Positions 21,606 to 33,543 of a DNA stretch of 64,000 bases are shown here, piece by piece. The translations under genes and the position numbers were made by a program. Origin of the DNA: Neckera pumila. Lineage: Eukaryota; Streptophyta; Bryopsida; Hypnales; Neckeraceae. The notes beneath the pieces were generated by a model, which saw only the letters and a program-made list of their open reading frames with translations, had not been told where the DNA came from and searched no databases. The first letter of the stretch is position 1, and each line of letters starts with the position of its first letter. The stretch lies in the NCBI GenBank assembly GCA_963969595.1, contig OZ018415.1, positions 2,294,001 through 2,358,000 on the forward strand. The letters run 5' to 3'.

Positions 21606-22535
21606 CCACTAAAGGGTCGGCATGCATTTTTTGTTTGTGTAGAAATTTTGGGCAAGTACATGTAACTAGGTATTTCCATGTTTTAGGCTGAATTTTAATA
21701 GAAGGTGGGCAGAAGGAATATCTTTCATATGCACTAAATTTCATGGCATCTGGAAATGTGAGTCAAAAGTTATGATCCAATATGTTACTTTTTTTTTTGT
21801 AATTGGGCAGTTGGGCAAATAAAAAAGAAGTCACTTTTTTCAAAAACAAAAGTTTGAAATTGATTTTCTAGAATTATATATCCGTAAAGAGCTTTGAATC
21901 ATCCCATTTTTTATCAATGAGTCAAAAGTTACAAAGATTTTTAGTTTGCGGGCAGTTATGGCTTCTCTTCTCTAAAATAAACTTTGAAGTCCTTGATCAT
22001 ACTCAATTTTCAATATTTTTTGAAAAAAATACAATCATAGGATGTAAATTGTTTATTACAACATTGCAACCATTGGGATTAACATTTTCCAATTCCATAA
22101 TTAAATTCTTGACAATTTAGTATTTTGAATCATTCATTATTATTAAGGCTATTTACTATTTTTTTCCTATATTTGGTAAAATTCCAAATGAAATGAAAAT
22201 TTTCAAGCATGTATCCAATTCATTTAGGAAAAAAAATGCAAAGAAGCACCATCATTTTAGACATTTTTTTATCGAAAAGTGAGCTTGTGAAGTTTTGCTG
22301 CCTTGTTTTTGTGCAGGGCCAAAAACATGGTTTTAGTGAATTTAAATGCTTATATCTTGCAATCCACATGGTGGAAATTTCTGAAATTTCTACCTTATGT
22401 TCTCAAGTCAGCATACTACAAGGGCCTATAGTTACATGTGTCAACATTTTTTTTAAAAAAAAATTGGATATTTGTACTAAAAAATGGCAATTTTCAAGCA
22501 TTTTCGGTGAAAACATAGTCATGTAACTTTAGGGG
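21606..22535 (+). mobile_element. TTAA-flanked MITE, family 2, copy 2
   Basis: The left end CCACTAAAGGGTCGGCATGC follows TTAA (21602-21605). The right end is CATGTAACTTTAGGGG followed by ATAAA, a decayed TTAA. It is the inverted copy of 16041-16987. No ORF of interest. Confidence 0.65.
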
Positions 22536-22742
22536 ATAAATTCCCTTCCTGAAAATGAATATTTTATCTTGCTAGATATTGAGATTGAAGGCTGATGTTA
22601 TGACGGATATGCTGATGTCGTGACATGATGTGATGTGGATAATCGTAGGTTGTCCCTCCTTCATATAGCTCCATCACTATATGTACACGATCATCATCTT
22701 CCAAAACATCTTTGATGAATATTATATTTAGATGTTCTTTAA

Positions 22743-23659
22743 ACCTAAAAGGCCCAAGGCCTTTTTTCTACAAAAAGACACTCAAAACTACCATTTCTAT
22801 AGCAAAGAGTAAAAAGATTTGAAAGTTGATTTTTTTGCACATCTAACCATAAGATCTTACACCTAACTAGTATAAGAATGTATGGAAAAAATTTCAAAAT
22901 TTTTGACTGCACAAATTGCAAGATATCTGTGTTTAAAGTGAAAAAAACAAGGTTTTTGGCACATTGTGGGACTGGATTTTTTGACTTTAAACATTTTTTA
23001 ACTTTGAATTTTTGCACTACAAAGTTTTAAGCTTTAAATGTTTCTAGTGCAAAATTGAGTTGAGAATCTAGCTAAAAAAGAAATTCAAAAAATTTAATTT
23101 TCATTATTAAAGAAATTGTTGAGTAGAAGTATGTACGAGATAGAAGGAAAATCTAAAATATTAATATATTTTATATGGAATTAAAAAGCACTAATTCCAA
23201 TGGTAAGATTGTCTTAGAAAAAAAACTAAACCATGCGGAACCTTTTTTTTTTGAAAAATTATAAAAGTTGCATTCAAAAATGAATCTTACAAGTTATTTT
23301 TTTCAGAAAAAAGCTCTAAGTGCCCAAAAAACAAGATTGTCCATAACTTTCTCATAAAAAATCCAAATGAAGTGAACCAAAACTTTTCAAATAGACAAAA
23401 AATATATTCTATGAAAAAAAAAAGATTTAAGTTTAAATTCTGCAAAAAAAAATTTGTTGCCCCTTCTCCCCTCTTTTGAGCTTATTTGAGCATAACTTTT
23501 GTTCCCAAGCACCGATTGAATTAAGAATTATATTCCCATGAAGCTTAGCAATTTTTCTACCTTTGAAAAAAGTTTCAAAAAATCACAACAAAATTTTTGC
23601 CTGTAGGTACCTGCCTCAAATCCCATTTGTCCTCCGAAGGGACAATGGTCTTTTAGGGG
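22743..23659 (-). mobile_element. TTAA-flanked MITE, family 1, copy 1
   Basis: It lies between TTAA at 22739-22742 and TTAA at 23660-23663. The ends read ACCTAAAAGGCCCAAGGCC and CAATGGTCTTTTAGGGG. It aligns in inverse orientation with 40510-41755 (shared GTAGGTACCT, GTGGGACT, AGTTGAGAATCTAG). It lacks the CATTAG MITE that interrupts the other copy, so it shows the empty site. Confidence 0.72.
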
Positions 23660-23663
23660 TTAA

Positions 23664-24026
23664 AAGTGATCAACCTTAGGATGTCGATTTCACATTCTAC
23701 CATTTTAAATTTTTTTTGTGAGACAAGGTTGTGCTTTACAAGCATATTGTTGTGCAAATAAAGATCTTCTGCTCGCTAAGAGCTATTACCAAAATACTCA
23801 AGAGCTTTGGTAGTTAGACTCGAGGATTTGAGGATACCAAACCTACGATTATTCTAAAATTATATTATATAATATTAATATAATATAATATAAATTATGT
23901 TATATTATTTATAATAATTCATTAATAAATTTAAAAAAAAAAATTCTTTTAGAAGAAAAGAATAAAGACAAGAAATATACGGAGTCCTGATCCTTGACTA
24001 GTTTACTTAGAACACGTCCAACTAAA
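23664..24026. other. AT-rich spacer, no gene seen
   Basis: It contains a TATAAT-rich run at 23855-23910 and nothing recognisable otherwise. Confidence 0.4.
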
Positions 24027-24134
24027 CATTAGAGGGGATTTGGAAGGCCATTTCAGACCCGTTCCCTAGTTTGGCTTGATTTTGTAAACAGTAGTAGGTG
24101 AATGCAAGAAAGACTTGTACTATTTGTTGTGTTT

Positions 24135-24530
24135 TGTCACATCCTAGTTTTTGAATTTTTTTTGGCCATAATTTTTGTGTGTTAGCTCCAAATGACTCAA
24201 AATTTATAGGAAAGCTACCTATAATCATTATACACCTTTTCTAATTTTTTAAGGATTTTTCAAAAAATAATTTACTATTTTAAAACAGTCTTTATAATTT
24301 CTCACAATGGATGATTTAGGGATTTTTTGCACTTTTTTAAAATTAAATAAACGAATTTTTAGCTGAAATTTGGAGAGAATTGTCTTCTAGTAGACTTATA
24401 GCTACTATTCAAATGAACTTTAAAAATACTTAATTTGTGGTGTACAAGTCCACAAAGAGTGCTCCATTTTGCATTTTTTGCAAAGGTATGAAACATTATT
24501 TTGGTGAGTTTTTGGTCAAAACCAGGGCTT
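24135..24530 (+). repeat. Left long inverted repeat of the hAT-like element
   Basis: About 400 bp, the inverted partner of 28890-29285. Divergence by eye is moderate (substitutions and small indels), suggesting an old insertion. Confidence 0.75.
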
Positions 24531-25769
24531 TTGTTTTTGTTTTTCTAAAATGAATGAAAAGGCAAATTCCAATTTATTGTGGCAGTTGCAGTGGCGACTT
24601 CCTTTGATGGGCTAGAGGTTTTCAGTGGTGAATGCTTGAAATTTGGAGTGCATTAGTTGGCGAATCCTGTGTGGGATTTAAATTTTTCTAGGCAAATTTT
24701 GTATGGGACTTGTGGTTTTTTAGGCAAATCCTTTTCAAATAGTGGGGTGTTTTGGGCGAATTATGCAATGCTTGCAAGTATATTTTGGCGATATGGATGG
24801 AATTATGAGTTGGATTTAGGCGACATTTCTAAAAACTTGAAGAAAACGTGGATAGGGTAGCGCACTTGACCTGCAACTACACAAACCCACTCCAATGCTG
24901 AAGTCAATACAAATGTTCTCCAGAAAAACAAAAAGCTGATGACTATGGACACCAACAGTCTAGCAAAGCTATGTTTTTTAATGAACTCAGTAACCATTTG
25001 GGATCACATTGGAAGACTTGACGAACATGTAAGAAATGAATATAACTTCATAATTTAGCCACCAAAGAAAAGATACAAACGCATTGAGTTCACCAGAGGA
25101 TAATGAACAGTCCATTGTTATCAGCTTTCAGTCAAGAAACTAGAGACTTGCATCCCACCCATATCCCTCCGATGCTTCTATGAGTATGAATCTGAAGTCC
25201 TAATAAAGTAAACACAAAGAGCACAACATACATCTCAAACATGGCCAAGTCTAAGGAATTGCTGGAAAGTTTTATCCAACGTCACAGAAGGAAAGACCGC
25301 AGACCTGCACCCCACCCAAACCCCCTCCGGTGCTCAAATTAGTATGTTTCAAATTGTAAGTATAAGCAAAAAAGGGAGTTAGATAGAGGAATTCATACCT
25401 TGGAGACATGTCTTGTAGTATTCAAGCTATGCACCAACCAAAGCGTTCAACAGTACAACTTGCGGCCAATGTAGCAAAACTCCTATGCTTAAGTTAGAAT
25501 TGCTAGTTTGCTACCACTTGCCTTTTCCAGCTACCCTAGTCACCCAAAAATAACATTGTCAAATGAAATGGACCAATAGTAAGCATAATAAAGTTGGATT
25601 TCCAAAGACAAATCCATGCAGTGCAATAGAAAACGAATAGCATAACATAGCGGCAAAGTTTAAAATCTGCTTTCCTCTGACTATACTCCAGCAACCTTCT
25701 TCAGGCATACCTTACTAGCGCTGCACCTGCCACTTACTTGAACTGCTACCACACACCTTTCGTAGCTAC

Positions 25770-27974
25770 CTAATTACTTGCCATATATTGGCCTCTTCTA
25801 CCTGTAGTATACAAGCCATCAAACACTTTCTGGTAAGGAAAGTTTCCTATTGTGTAAATTTTCTGTGAGTACATACCAACGACCACCTGAATGTATTCTT
25901 CTAGGTTGTTGCAAACCTTGAACTTCAAGAAGCCAACACTTGAGAACAGATGCTTGTCTTCCATAGAATCCAAAACATGTACCATAGCCATTTTGGCTAG
26001 CTTCAAGTACTCCCCAATGTTTTGGGTTAAGCTGTTGTTGCTGTCTAAAACGCGCCAAATTTTAGTAAGGGGATTCATATCAAACGATGGCAACATAGTT
26101 GGCCGACTGTTCGTCTTCATGCACGTTTTGAAAAGTGCACGCTGCGATATAAGGAGATCTCGGTTGATCAAAGGAGGTATGACCATTTTCTTTTCGCCCT
26201 CATCCACAATCTTGCCGTGACCGTAGGCATCCATGAGGATGCATAAGTTTTTGTCAAATGTGTCTTTGGCGTCTGAAGCACACCAGTACTGTGGGTATAG
26301 AACACCTAAGGCGTTCATGACATGGTGAGCCGGAAAGCGTGCATCTAGTTCCCGCACTAGCATTTTGGCAGCACCTGCAGCCACCAAAAAGCACTAGTCA
26401 GTGTGTGAAGAGCTCATACAATGCCATCCTTTGCATTGCACATACTAAAGGAAGAAAATAACAAACAACGAACAAAATTTCAAACACACTACAGGAAAGT
26501 AAACTCACTAGTACATTCTTCTTTCACTTTGTTGAGCACAGAAACCCACACTTGGCAATCCACTGGGGATCCTTTGTGTTCTGCATGAATTTTCTCCCCA
26601 TAGCAAACAAAAGTGAACGGCAGAATACCCCCCCTCTTGTAGTGACTGAAGAAATGATCAGGTCAGTTAGGTTCTCAATAGTTGCTGAACCCACAACTTG
26701 CTGCAAGGACACCAACAAAAGAAGCCTAACCTAGTCTTGCACAATGTAGCAATGAACAGACAAGTAGCTGCTATTGTTGACAGTTGTGACCTCATCAACG
26801 GTCATTGCTTGAAAAGTAGCATTCTGAATGAGCCTCTTAGTCAACTCTAAAACTTGCCTGTACATGTAACTTGCCATAATCTAGCCGGAGTTGTCACACC
26901 AGTGTGCGAATGGGAGATTAGGCACGTCAAGAATTTTGTACAGAGCAAGACAAGACTCAAATTCAAGCATTGGACGACCATCTGACAAGAGTTGGAACAG
27001 AGTGGCGAACTGAACCAGTTTTTTCTACGACTCCAAGGTACTGCACGAATTCATTTGCTCTAGGACCATGGCTAGGGACTTCGCAGCATAGAGCCACAAG
27101 TTCTTTCAGTGTCTACATTTTGTAGCCACGTAACTCTCACTAGCCTTGACCTTGTATTGAGGCATATTTTTTTTTGCAATGCGTTTGCCATCATGCTTGA
27201 ACAAGGTGTCAAATTTTGGCGCCATGATGCACGGTTTCCATTCAAAAGTATAACAGACTTTGCATTTTACCATTTGCAAGATTCCGTCACTGGCCATCAT
27301 CCCCTTAGCTCACGGGAGTTTTGCTGCCCACATATTCTGAAACTTACAGTGACGATTGTACCGCTTCTGGTCCCTCGACCTCTGGTTACGCGCCATGCAA
27401 CTTTGCTTCCGCGGAGGCAACTCGAAGTCGGAGTCACTGTCGGACTCCTCAGAGTCATCAGGAATTTCCGTCAACTTGGCCATATCAAAGTCGGAAGAGG
27501 AGCCCGAAATTTTATCAGTGGAGACTTTGCCCCCAGCACAATTGTGTCCCCCAATCCAGAAGAGGAACCCGGCATCACGGCCATGTCAAGGGAGATAGAG
27601 GTACTCTTCATCCCAATCACCAACTCCTGCACATCATCGTCACTTGGGTACTCGGGCTATGAATTCGGCTCCGCACCTGGTACATCCGGCATTGCTCCAT
27701 CCAAGACAAATGCGAGAGGCTGTCCACCGCCACCACCACAAGTTGATCCAAAGTACGACCTCATCGTCTTCTTCCGCGCTTTGACCTTCCTGAGTTCAAT
27801 TTGTTTTCCCTTTCGGACCAATTCCTTTCGCGCCACCTTAAGCGCCTCTTTTGCTACTCTTTTTGTCTTCTTTCGTGCGGATTGCACAATGAATGCTGCC
27901 CAAACTGCCTTGGTGACGGCGTCTTGCTCAGGGTCTTCATGAGGGGAGTCCATGACACAGAAACTCGGAAACAA
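25770..27974 (-). pseudogene. hAT-family transposase with BED-like N-terminus, degenerate
   Basis: Read on the minus strand from 27974. First comes a basic helix-rich segment, then an acidic serine tract (IPDDSEESDSDSDFELPP), then a BED/zinc-like block WAAKLP...VKCKVCYTFEW...APKFDTLFKHDGKR near 27150-27320. Next is the catalytic-domain remnant FQAMTVDEVTTVNNSSYLSV near 26790. The C-terminal dimerisation region is RFPAHHVMNALGVLYPQYW to MVHVLDSMEDKHLFSSVGFL (26387-25770). This order is that of hAT transposases of the DUF4371/ZNF862-like group. Breaks include stops after EPNS and WAAKLP, a frame change near 27550, and a TAG after CYIVQD near 26733. It sits inside the long inverted repeats of the element, so it is the element's own enzyme, now dead. 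Confidence 0.82.
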
Positions 27975-28889
27975 CCAGAGCAGAGGAGATGCAGGACTAC
28001 AAGATCACTCCATCCTAAAACAAAACCCTGGCCAACACTCAAAGAACTACTACATGATAAAATAGATCGCAAAAACTCCTGCAAATCCACGTCCCTCACT
28101 CGCAATTTCAAGTGAACGGAACTCAGGGTCCCAGCATTAAGATACATAGCCGCCATTGTCAATTACTAAAGCACTTGAACGTAAGAATTAACAACAATCA
28201 TTAAAATTCAAAGGAAATCAATTGAGCACTCCCCTTTGTACAGGCTTACTCTCCTGCTGCTCAACTGGCGAAACCTACACAGCCAAGAAGAACCACTCTG
28301 GCCAAACAAATTGAAGAACTACAAAATTCAACAGCGAAGAGAGTGGGGCGATTGGTGCACAAGAAGAATACAATGGCAATCAAAATGGGGAGAGCAGCGC
28401 ATGGAGGACGCAGCAATGGCAAAAAGTGGCAAACTGGCCCTGCAAAGTGGAGGTAATTGTCCAAAACCCTGGCGATAAAATTCAAGTGGGCCCCCATCAT
28501 TGTCGCTGAGGTGGCTCCTATCACTTTTTGTCAGTTGCCCTGGTGGCAAAAAGCATGTCAAAATCTCCTTTTTTTTGTAAGGGACATTTTGCCAGGTGCC
28601 AGTCACTGGTGCAAACTGGCACTATAGTGCCAAAAAAAAAGTGCTAGTCAAAATCCATCACCAAAAAGTTTTCTCAAATATAAAATTTTAGATTTTAAAA
28701 AAAAAACCCTATTTCTTACAACTTAAAATATCAAAAGTAGTATTTTCTTCACTAGAATTTTGAATATAGAATTCATTCTAAAATTGGTAAAGAAAATACC
28801 ACTTTTGACATTTTTATTTGTAAAAAATTGGATTTTTTTTAAAAATAATTTAAAAATTGTCCACATGAGAAAACTTTTTGGTGATGGGA

Positions 28890-29285
28890 TTTGACCAAAA
28901 ACTTACCAAAATAATGTTTCATACCTTTGAAAAATATGCAAAAAAAGCTATTTCTGTGGACTTCTACACCACATAAAAGTAAAGATTTTTTATAATCCTA
29001 TGAACTGTAGCTACAAATCTACTAAAAGACCATTTTTTCCAAATTTTTAGCTCAAAATTTATTTTTTGGATTAAGAAAAGTGCAAAAATCCCTAAATCAT
29101 CCATTGTGAGAAATTATTGGGTCTATTTAAAAATAATAAATTATTTTTAAAAAATCTTGAAAAATTAGAAAAGGTATAGAATGGTTACGAGTAGCTTCTC
29201 TATAAATTTTGAGTCATTTGGAGCTAAAATACAAAAGTTATGGCCAAAAAAAAAATCAAAAACTAGGGTGTAACAAAACACTTTA
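28890..29285 (-). repeat. Right long inverted repeat of the hAT-like element
   Basis: The inverted partner of 24135-24530. It ends outward in GTGTTTCTTGCATTC, matching GAATGCAAGAAAGACTT on the other side. Confidence 0.75.
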
Positions 29286-29362
29286 AGTGTTTCTTGCATT
29301 CCCGTAGTCTTAGAATGCAGGATAACTTGCAGTCTTTGAAAGGCCCCAAATCTTTCCTAATG

Positions 29363-29989
29363 TATAACCAATATTATGCTATGCAAATACAATCATAATG
29401 AGCGTTCAATCATCAAATGCCCAACATAGAGGATTGCATTTTTGGTTTTAAGATAGTAGATAATGTGAGTCTCTTTTGCAACACTAAGAGTATGTTAGTC
29501 TTTGTAATGTTAGTAAAAATTAATTTCTATTATTATTAGGAATTATAGTTTATTTTTACAACAATTATTCCATTTTGCTTTTACTCTGCAAAGCCCCTCT
29601 CCCAAAATCTATGCTTCTCCTTCACAGTATTGTCTTTGATGGTTGTATAAAGCAACACAAATGGCCCTTGTGAATAGATTTTTCTTAAACTTTTTTTTAT
29701 GACCAATTTCATAATGAAAACCATACATTTAATTCTTAATTAATGACAAGCAATTTTTAGAGAGTTTGTCAAAGTATAAAAATTATTTTTCAAAATAAAT
29801 GAATTTATATGAATAGAATAAAAAATTTAAATGAGTAGTGCTCATTTATTTGACAAATTCTAAATATAAAATCTTCAAAAAATAACAAGCAACTACAATA
29901 TTGGCTACAAATGGTTCATTTGCTATTGTACAAACTTGCTTTTGAAGATAGTGGCTATATAAATTTTCTTTTATAGTTACATTTAATCT
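29363..29989. other. AT-rich intergenic sequence, no gene seen
   Basis: No domain, RNA gene or terminal repeat recognised. Confidence 0.4.
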
Positions 29990-29992
29990 AAG

Positions 29993-30193
29993 CACTACGA
30001 GAGAAAGTGGTGTTTTAAGTATAGTCCTAGTAGTATAGTCTTTTAATTGATGACCTTTAAGTAAGGTTTTTAGTAAAATTTTACTTAAAAGATTGTCATT
30101 TTAGTAAAATTTTACTAAAAAACTTACTTAAAGGTCATTACTGAAAAGACAATACTACTAGGACTATACTTAAAACTCTTTTCTCTTGTAGTG
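29993..30193. mobile_element. Hairpin MITE, CACTA-like, TSD AAG
   Basis: The ends are CACTACGAGAGAAA and TTTTCTCTTGTAGTG, with the 3-bp duplication AAG at 29990-29992 and 30194-30196. The two 100-bp arms are nearly perfect inverted repeats (AAGTATAGTCCTAGTAGTAT, TGACCTTTAAGTAAG, TTTTTAGTAAAATTTTACT). A transcript would fold into one long hairpin. Confidence 0.85.
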
Positions 30194-30505
30194 AAGGTAT
30201 CCACTCCAAATAGCTACACCTTAAGACATGGACACTTTAAGGTTGATTGATTTAACGTCTCATTTAAGAGCTTTATTTCATTACATTATTTAGCAATTTT
30301 GTCTATTCTTCTTGATCAGCTTCAATATGCAAAATACAATAGCACCTCTCAAAGTTAATCCTCTCTAAACTAATAAGTGTTGTCAAGAAGTACTGATTGT
30401 CGGTCCCAACTTAACAATATGAACCACATACAAACATTATGACCCTCCCTAATGTAATAACCTCTCTAATGTGATGTGTCAAACCGATCCCAACTCTATT
30501 ACTTT

Positions 30506-30898
30506 CATTAGAGAAAATTTCAGCCCACGGGAGGGCGATTTCAAGTTGACATGCCATGCTAATTCATGCATGGCTTGTCAACTTGGAAAGTGCCCTTGGT
30601 GAGCAGTTAGAGTGTATGACTGCTTGCAAGAGCAGTCAGATTTTGCAATTTTATTTATTTATTTTTAAATTTAATTAATTAATTTTTTTAAGATTTAAAA
30701 TAAAAAAATAAAAAAAATATCATTATTATTATTATTAAATTTTTATTAGCAAATTTGGATTCTTGTGCCACTGTCATAGTAGAAACTGTTGCACAAAAAT
30801 AGGGCAAAAAATAATTTTTTGGCCACAAAAAATACTATTTTAGGGTCCTTTGGAGGGCTATGGAGCAGCCCTCCGGAGGCCTAAAATTTTCTCTAATG
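30506..30898. mobile_element. CATTAG-ended MITE, copy 2
   Basis: It starts CATTAGAGAAAATTTCAG and ends AAATTTTCTCTAATG. Internal GTTGACATGCCATGC...GCATGGCTTGTCAAC and GACTGCTTGCAAGAGCAGTC form stems. The core TTCTTGTGCCACTG...AGGGCAAAAAATA is shared with copies at 32726 and 41404. No convincing target duplication. Confidence 0.75.
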
Positions 30899-32537
30899 AG
30901 AGAGGTTTTACTGTATCACATTCTTGTGCGTTGATGAAACTAGAAGATCAAACATGTAGGAAAAACTAGCATAGACAATTGACGTTCCTATAAAGAAATA
31001 AAAGCCTGGAGACTATCAATGGGCTTGAAAAAGAAGAACATTCAAAGGAAGTCTCATTAAGAGACAATTGAGACACAAAATTTGACAAGTAAAACGTAGA
31101 ATTTTATATTAGAATGCAAAATTCTGCGCTATGAAAGGAGAACTCAACAAAATCCACCATGGTCCAAATGAGGTATTAGGAGCCAACTTGGACATAACCA
31201 TTGCTTTGTTTGGAGCATTATTGATTGTGTAGCTCACATTTTTTTAAATATCTCAAAAATAAGGATGCCTTATGTTTCATAAATGTTATAGTGTCATGTT
31301 TAACTATTATGTAGTTTATGATGTCATCATTTCATCTTAATTAAGCACAAAAAACCTCATATAACCAGTGGTTTTTACTCCTTTGTTGAATTTTAAATTA
31401 GATGATTTAGAAACTTTTTCATAGAAAGTGATGACCTTTTGAGTAGAAGCGATCATTATTGACAACTTTGAATAATTTTTAGAACTAATTTTGATGAAAT
31501 TGATATAGTTTTTGAGTAAAACATTTCCAAAGGAACTCCAAAAGGAACTCCAAAAGTACCCTCTTCCATGTCGTGAGTGGCTCCTAATACCCCACTTAGA
31601 CCCCCGACACTTTTTGTTGAGTACAACACAATTTTTTTCTAATGCAAAAAGAGGAATAATATAGTGACAATCTTTCTTTTGCTTAAATTATCTTTTCTTA
31701 TAATCTTATATGGATGCAAATGACACTCTATTTCCATTGTTGACAACTAATATGTCATTTTGACTAACATTTTTGTGTCTTAATGCCCTATCTACACCAG
31801 TCTTACATTTTTTGTGTGGCAATTAGCCAATTTCCTAGTTAGATTGTAGTTAGATAAATATACAATATTTTCAAAAAAATTTCACCACAGGTTTATATTA
31901 TAGTGTAGATTGTAGAACATCATAATGTAAAGTTAGATTGCAGTTGTTGTCAATGCAAAACCTCTATCGCTCTATCTAATACTATTTGTGACAATACAAA
32001 ATTATTTTTTCTTCTATACATTATTATTTAAAAATTTATTACAAAAATATTTCAACTTTTATTAATTTAAAAGATTGTCACTTTTATAATTTAGTGTCTT
32101 ATACCCTAGTAGGATAAATTAGTGCTGTCTTCAAAAACCAACAAATAAGGTCGGGCTTTATGGACTCTCAGTCCCCTATCTACACCAGTCTTACATTTCA
32201 GCCTAAAAATCTTGGAATGAAATTGAACAATATTTCTTTGATTTCAACAATCCGTACTGCTCATTTCTCCTTTAGCCTGCTCGTCTCTTTCTCATGACTC
32301 GATCACGACCTTCATTCTCTTGCAGCTTGCAGTCCTGATGGTCGTTCAAGGTAGAGTTCTCAGCAAGTATAGACCTCTTAATTAGTCATGGCTCAAATGG
32401 AATCTCCATTCACTCCATGGCACAAATTTGGGTTTAATTTTAATTTTCTATTTGAACTTGAATTCCATCGTACGTGACTCTAGCTTACCCAGTTGCCTGA
32501 ACTTGGATTCCAAATATATACAAGACAAAAGCAGATA
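30899..32537. other. Intergenic sequence, no gene seen
   Basis: AT-rich up to about 32150, then more balanced (32200-32500) but still without a recognisable ORF. The phrase TCTACACCAGTCTTACATTT occurs twice, near 31791 and 32178. GGAACTCCAAAAG is duplicated at 31532-31555. Confidence 0.4.
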
Positions 32538-32725
32538 TGGGCAATTTCATTAAACTGGCGGTATTCCAAGTGCCACTTTTATGATGTGCCATTTTCATCA
32601 TCTAGGCCAGGTATAGATTTCACAGAACGGCCGTTTTGAACCATCTAGGACAGGTATAGATTTAGAATGGCCGTTCTGAACTGTTTTCACGCCCTTTTTA
32701 AAAAATTTTACCATTTTAATGAAAT
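32538..32725. mobile_element. Small MITE with ATTTCATTAAA ends
   Basis: The left end GGGCAATTTCATTAAACTGG pairs with the right end ACCATTTTAATGAAAT. The body contains two AGGYCAGGTATAGATTT units and AACGGCCGTT-type palindromes, as in the related copy at 42212-42524. It directly abuts the next MITE. Confidence 0.55.
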
Positions 32726-33082
32726 CATTAGAAAAAAACTGAATCCTCTAGAGGGTTGCTAGAATGTGACAAACCAAGCTATTAAAAGCTTGGTCTGTCA
32801 CACCAAACTGACTGCTGCGGGGAGCAGTCAACTTTCGTGATTTTTTATTTATTTATTTTTTTAATTTTTTTTTTTAAATAATTTTTTTAAGATAAATTTT
32901 ATTTTATTTTATTTTTTAATAATCTTTTATTCGAAACTTTTGGTTCCTGTGCCACTCCTGCTGCAGTTTCAACAGGGCAAAAATAGGAGAAAAACAAGTT
33001 TTTCAGCAAAAAAACAACAAATTTCAGAGTACCTCGGAGGGCCGTACAGCAACCCTCCTGAGGCCTGAAATTTCCTCTAATG
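32726..33082. mobile_element. CATTAG-ended MITE, copy 3
   Basis: It starts CATTAGAAAAAAACTGAATC and ends GAAATTTCCTCTAATG. It carries the same internal stem types as copy 2 (AAGCTTGG, GACTGCTGCGGGGAGCAGTC) and the shared core CCTGTGCCACTCCTGCTGC. Its left end sits exactly at the right end of the preceding small MITE. Confidence 0.72.
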
Positions 33083-33192
33083 TTGCCCATAGATTTACAG
33101 ATTGGGTTGATGTGCGTTTCGAAAGGAATCTTTGACGTACAACTTCAGAGGGGTTTTGCATAAGAAATCCAAAATGTCCACCTACTGACTAC

Positions 33193-33540
33193 CACTACAA
33201 GAGAATGCAGCATTTGCAATACTTTTTGCAATGGTTTTGCAATGCCCACAAATTTTGTTCCAATGATTTTGCAATGGTTTAATATAAAGTATTGCTCTGT
33301 GTTTGCAATGGTTTAGAATTTGCAACAGTTTAGCAATACAATACAATCGATTCTTTGTCCAACACTTTTATATTGAATTAATCACAACTTTGCAATGGTT
33401 TTGCAATGGTTTTACAATGTTTTTGCAATGCACTATGTCTTTTTTGGGTTCCAAACCAAGCTCCGTTATACATTGTTTCATTGCAAAACCATTGCAAATG
33501 CGTTGCTAGTATGTTGCAGTCACTGCTTTCTGTTGTAGTG
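33193..33540. mobile_element. CACTA-like MITE, 348 bp, TSD TAC
   Basis: It begins CACTACAAGAGAATGCAGCA and ends TTCTGTTGTAGTG, flanked by TAC on both sides (33190-33192 and 33541-33543). The interior is built of TTGCAATGG-type units in both orientations, typical of subterminal repeats. Confidence 0.8.
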
Positions 33541-33543
33541 TAC

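Larger units (their letters stand above)
24027..29362 (-). mobile_element. hAT-like DNA transposon with long inverted terminal repeats
   Basis: The left end CATTAGAGGGGATTTGG and right end GCCCCAAATCTTTCCTAATG are inverted. Inside them, about 400 bp on each side are inverted copies (24135-24530 against 28890-29285), sharing ATGCAAGAAA, TAGTTTTTGATTTTTT, GAGTCATTTGGAGCTAA and AATTTCTCACAATGGATGATT. A hAT-type transposase pseudogene lies between on the minus strand. CA...TG ends fit hAT, but I could not find an 8-bp target duplication, so the boundaries could be those of a nested or composite structure. Confidence 0.6.

Noticed and set aside
27109..27942. 277-residue plus-strand open frame
   Set aside because: It is the shadow of the minus-strand hAT transposase pseudogene, whose residues and zinc-type motif make sense while these do not.
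30656..30745. AT-rich stretches inside MITEs as an origin or matrix attachment site
   Set aside because: AT content alone is not evidence, and each stretch is explained by a repeat family.
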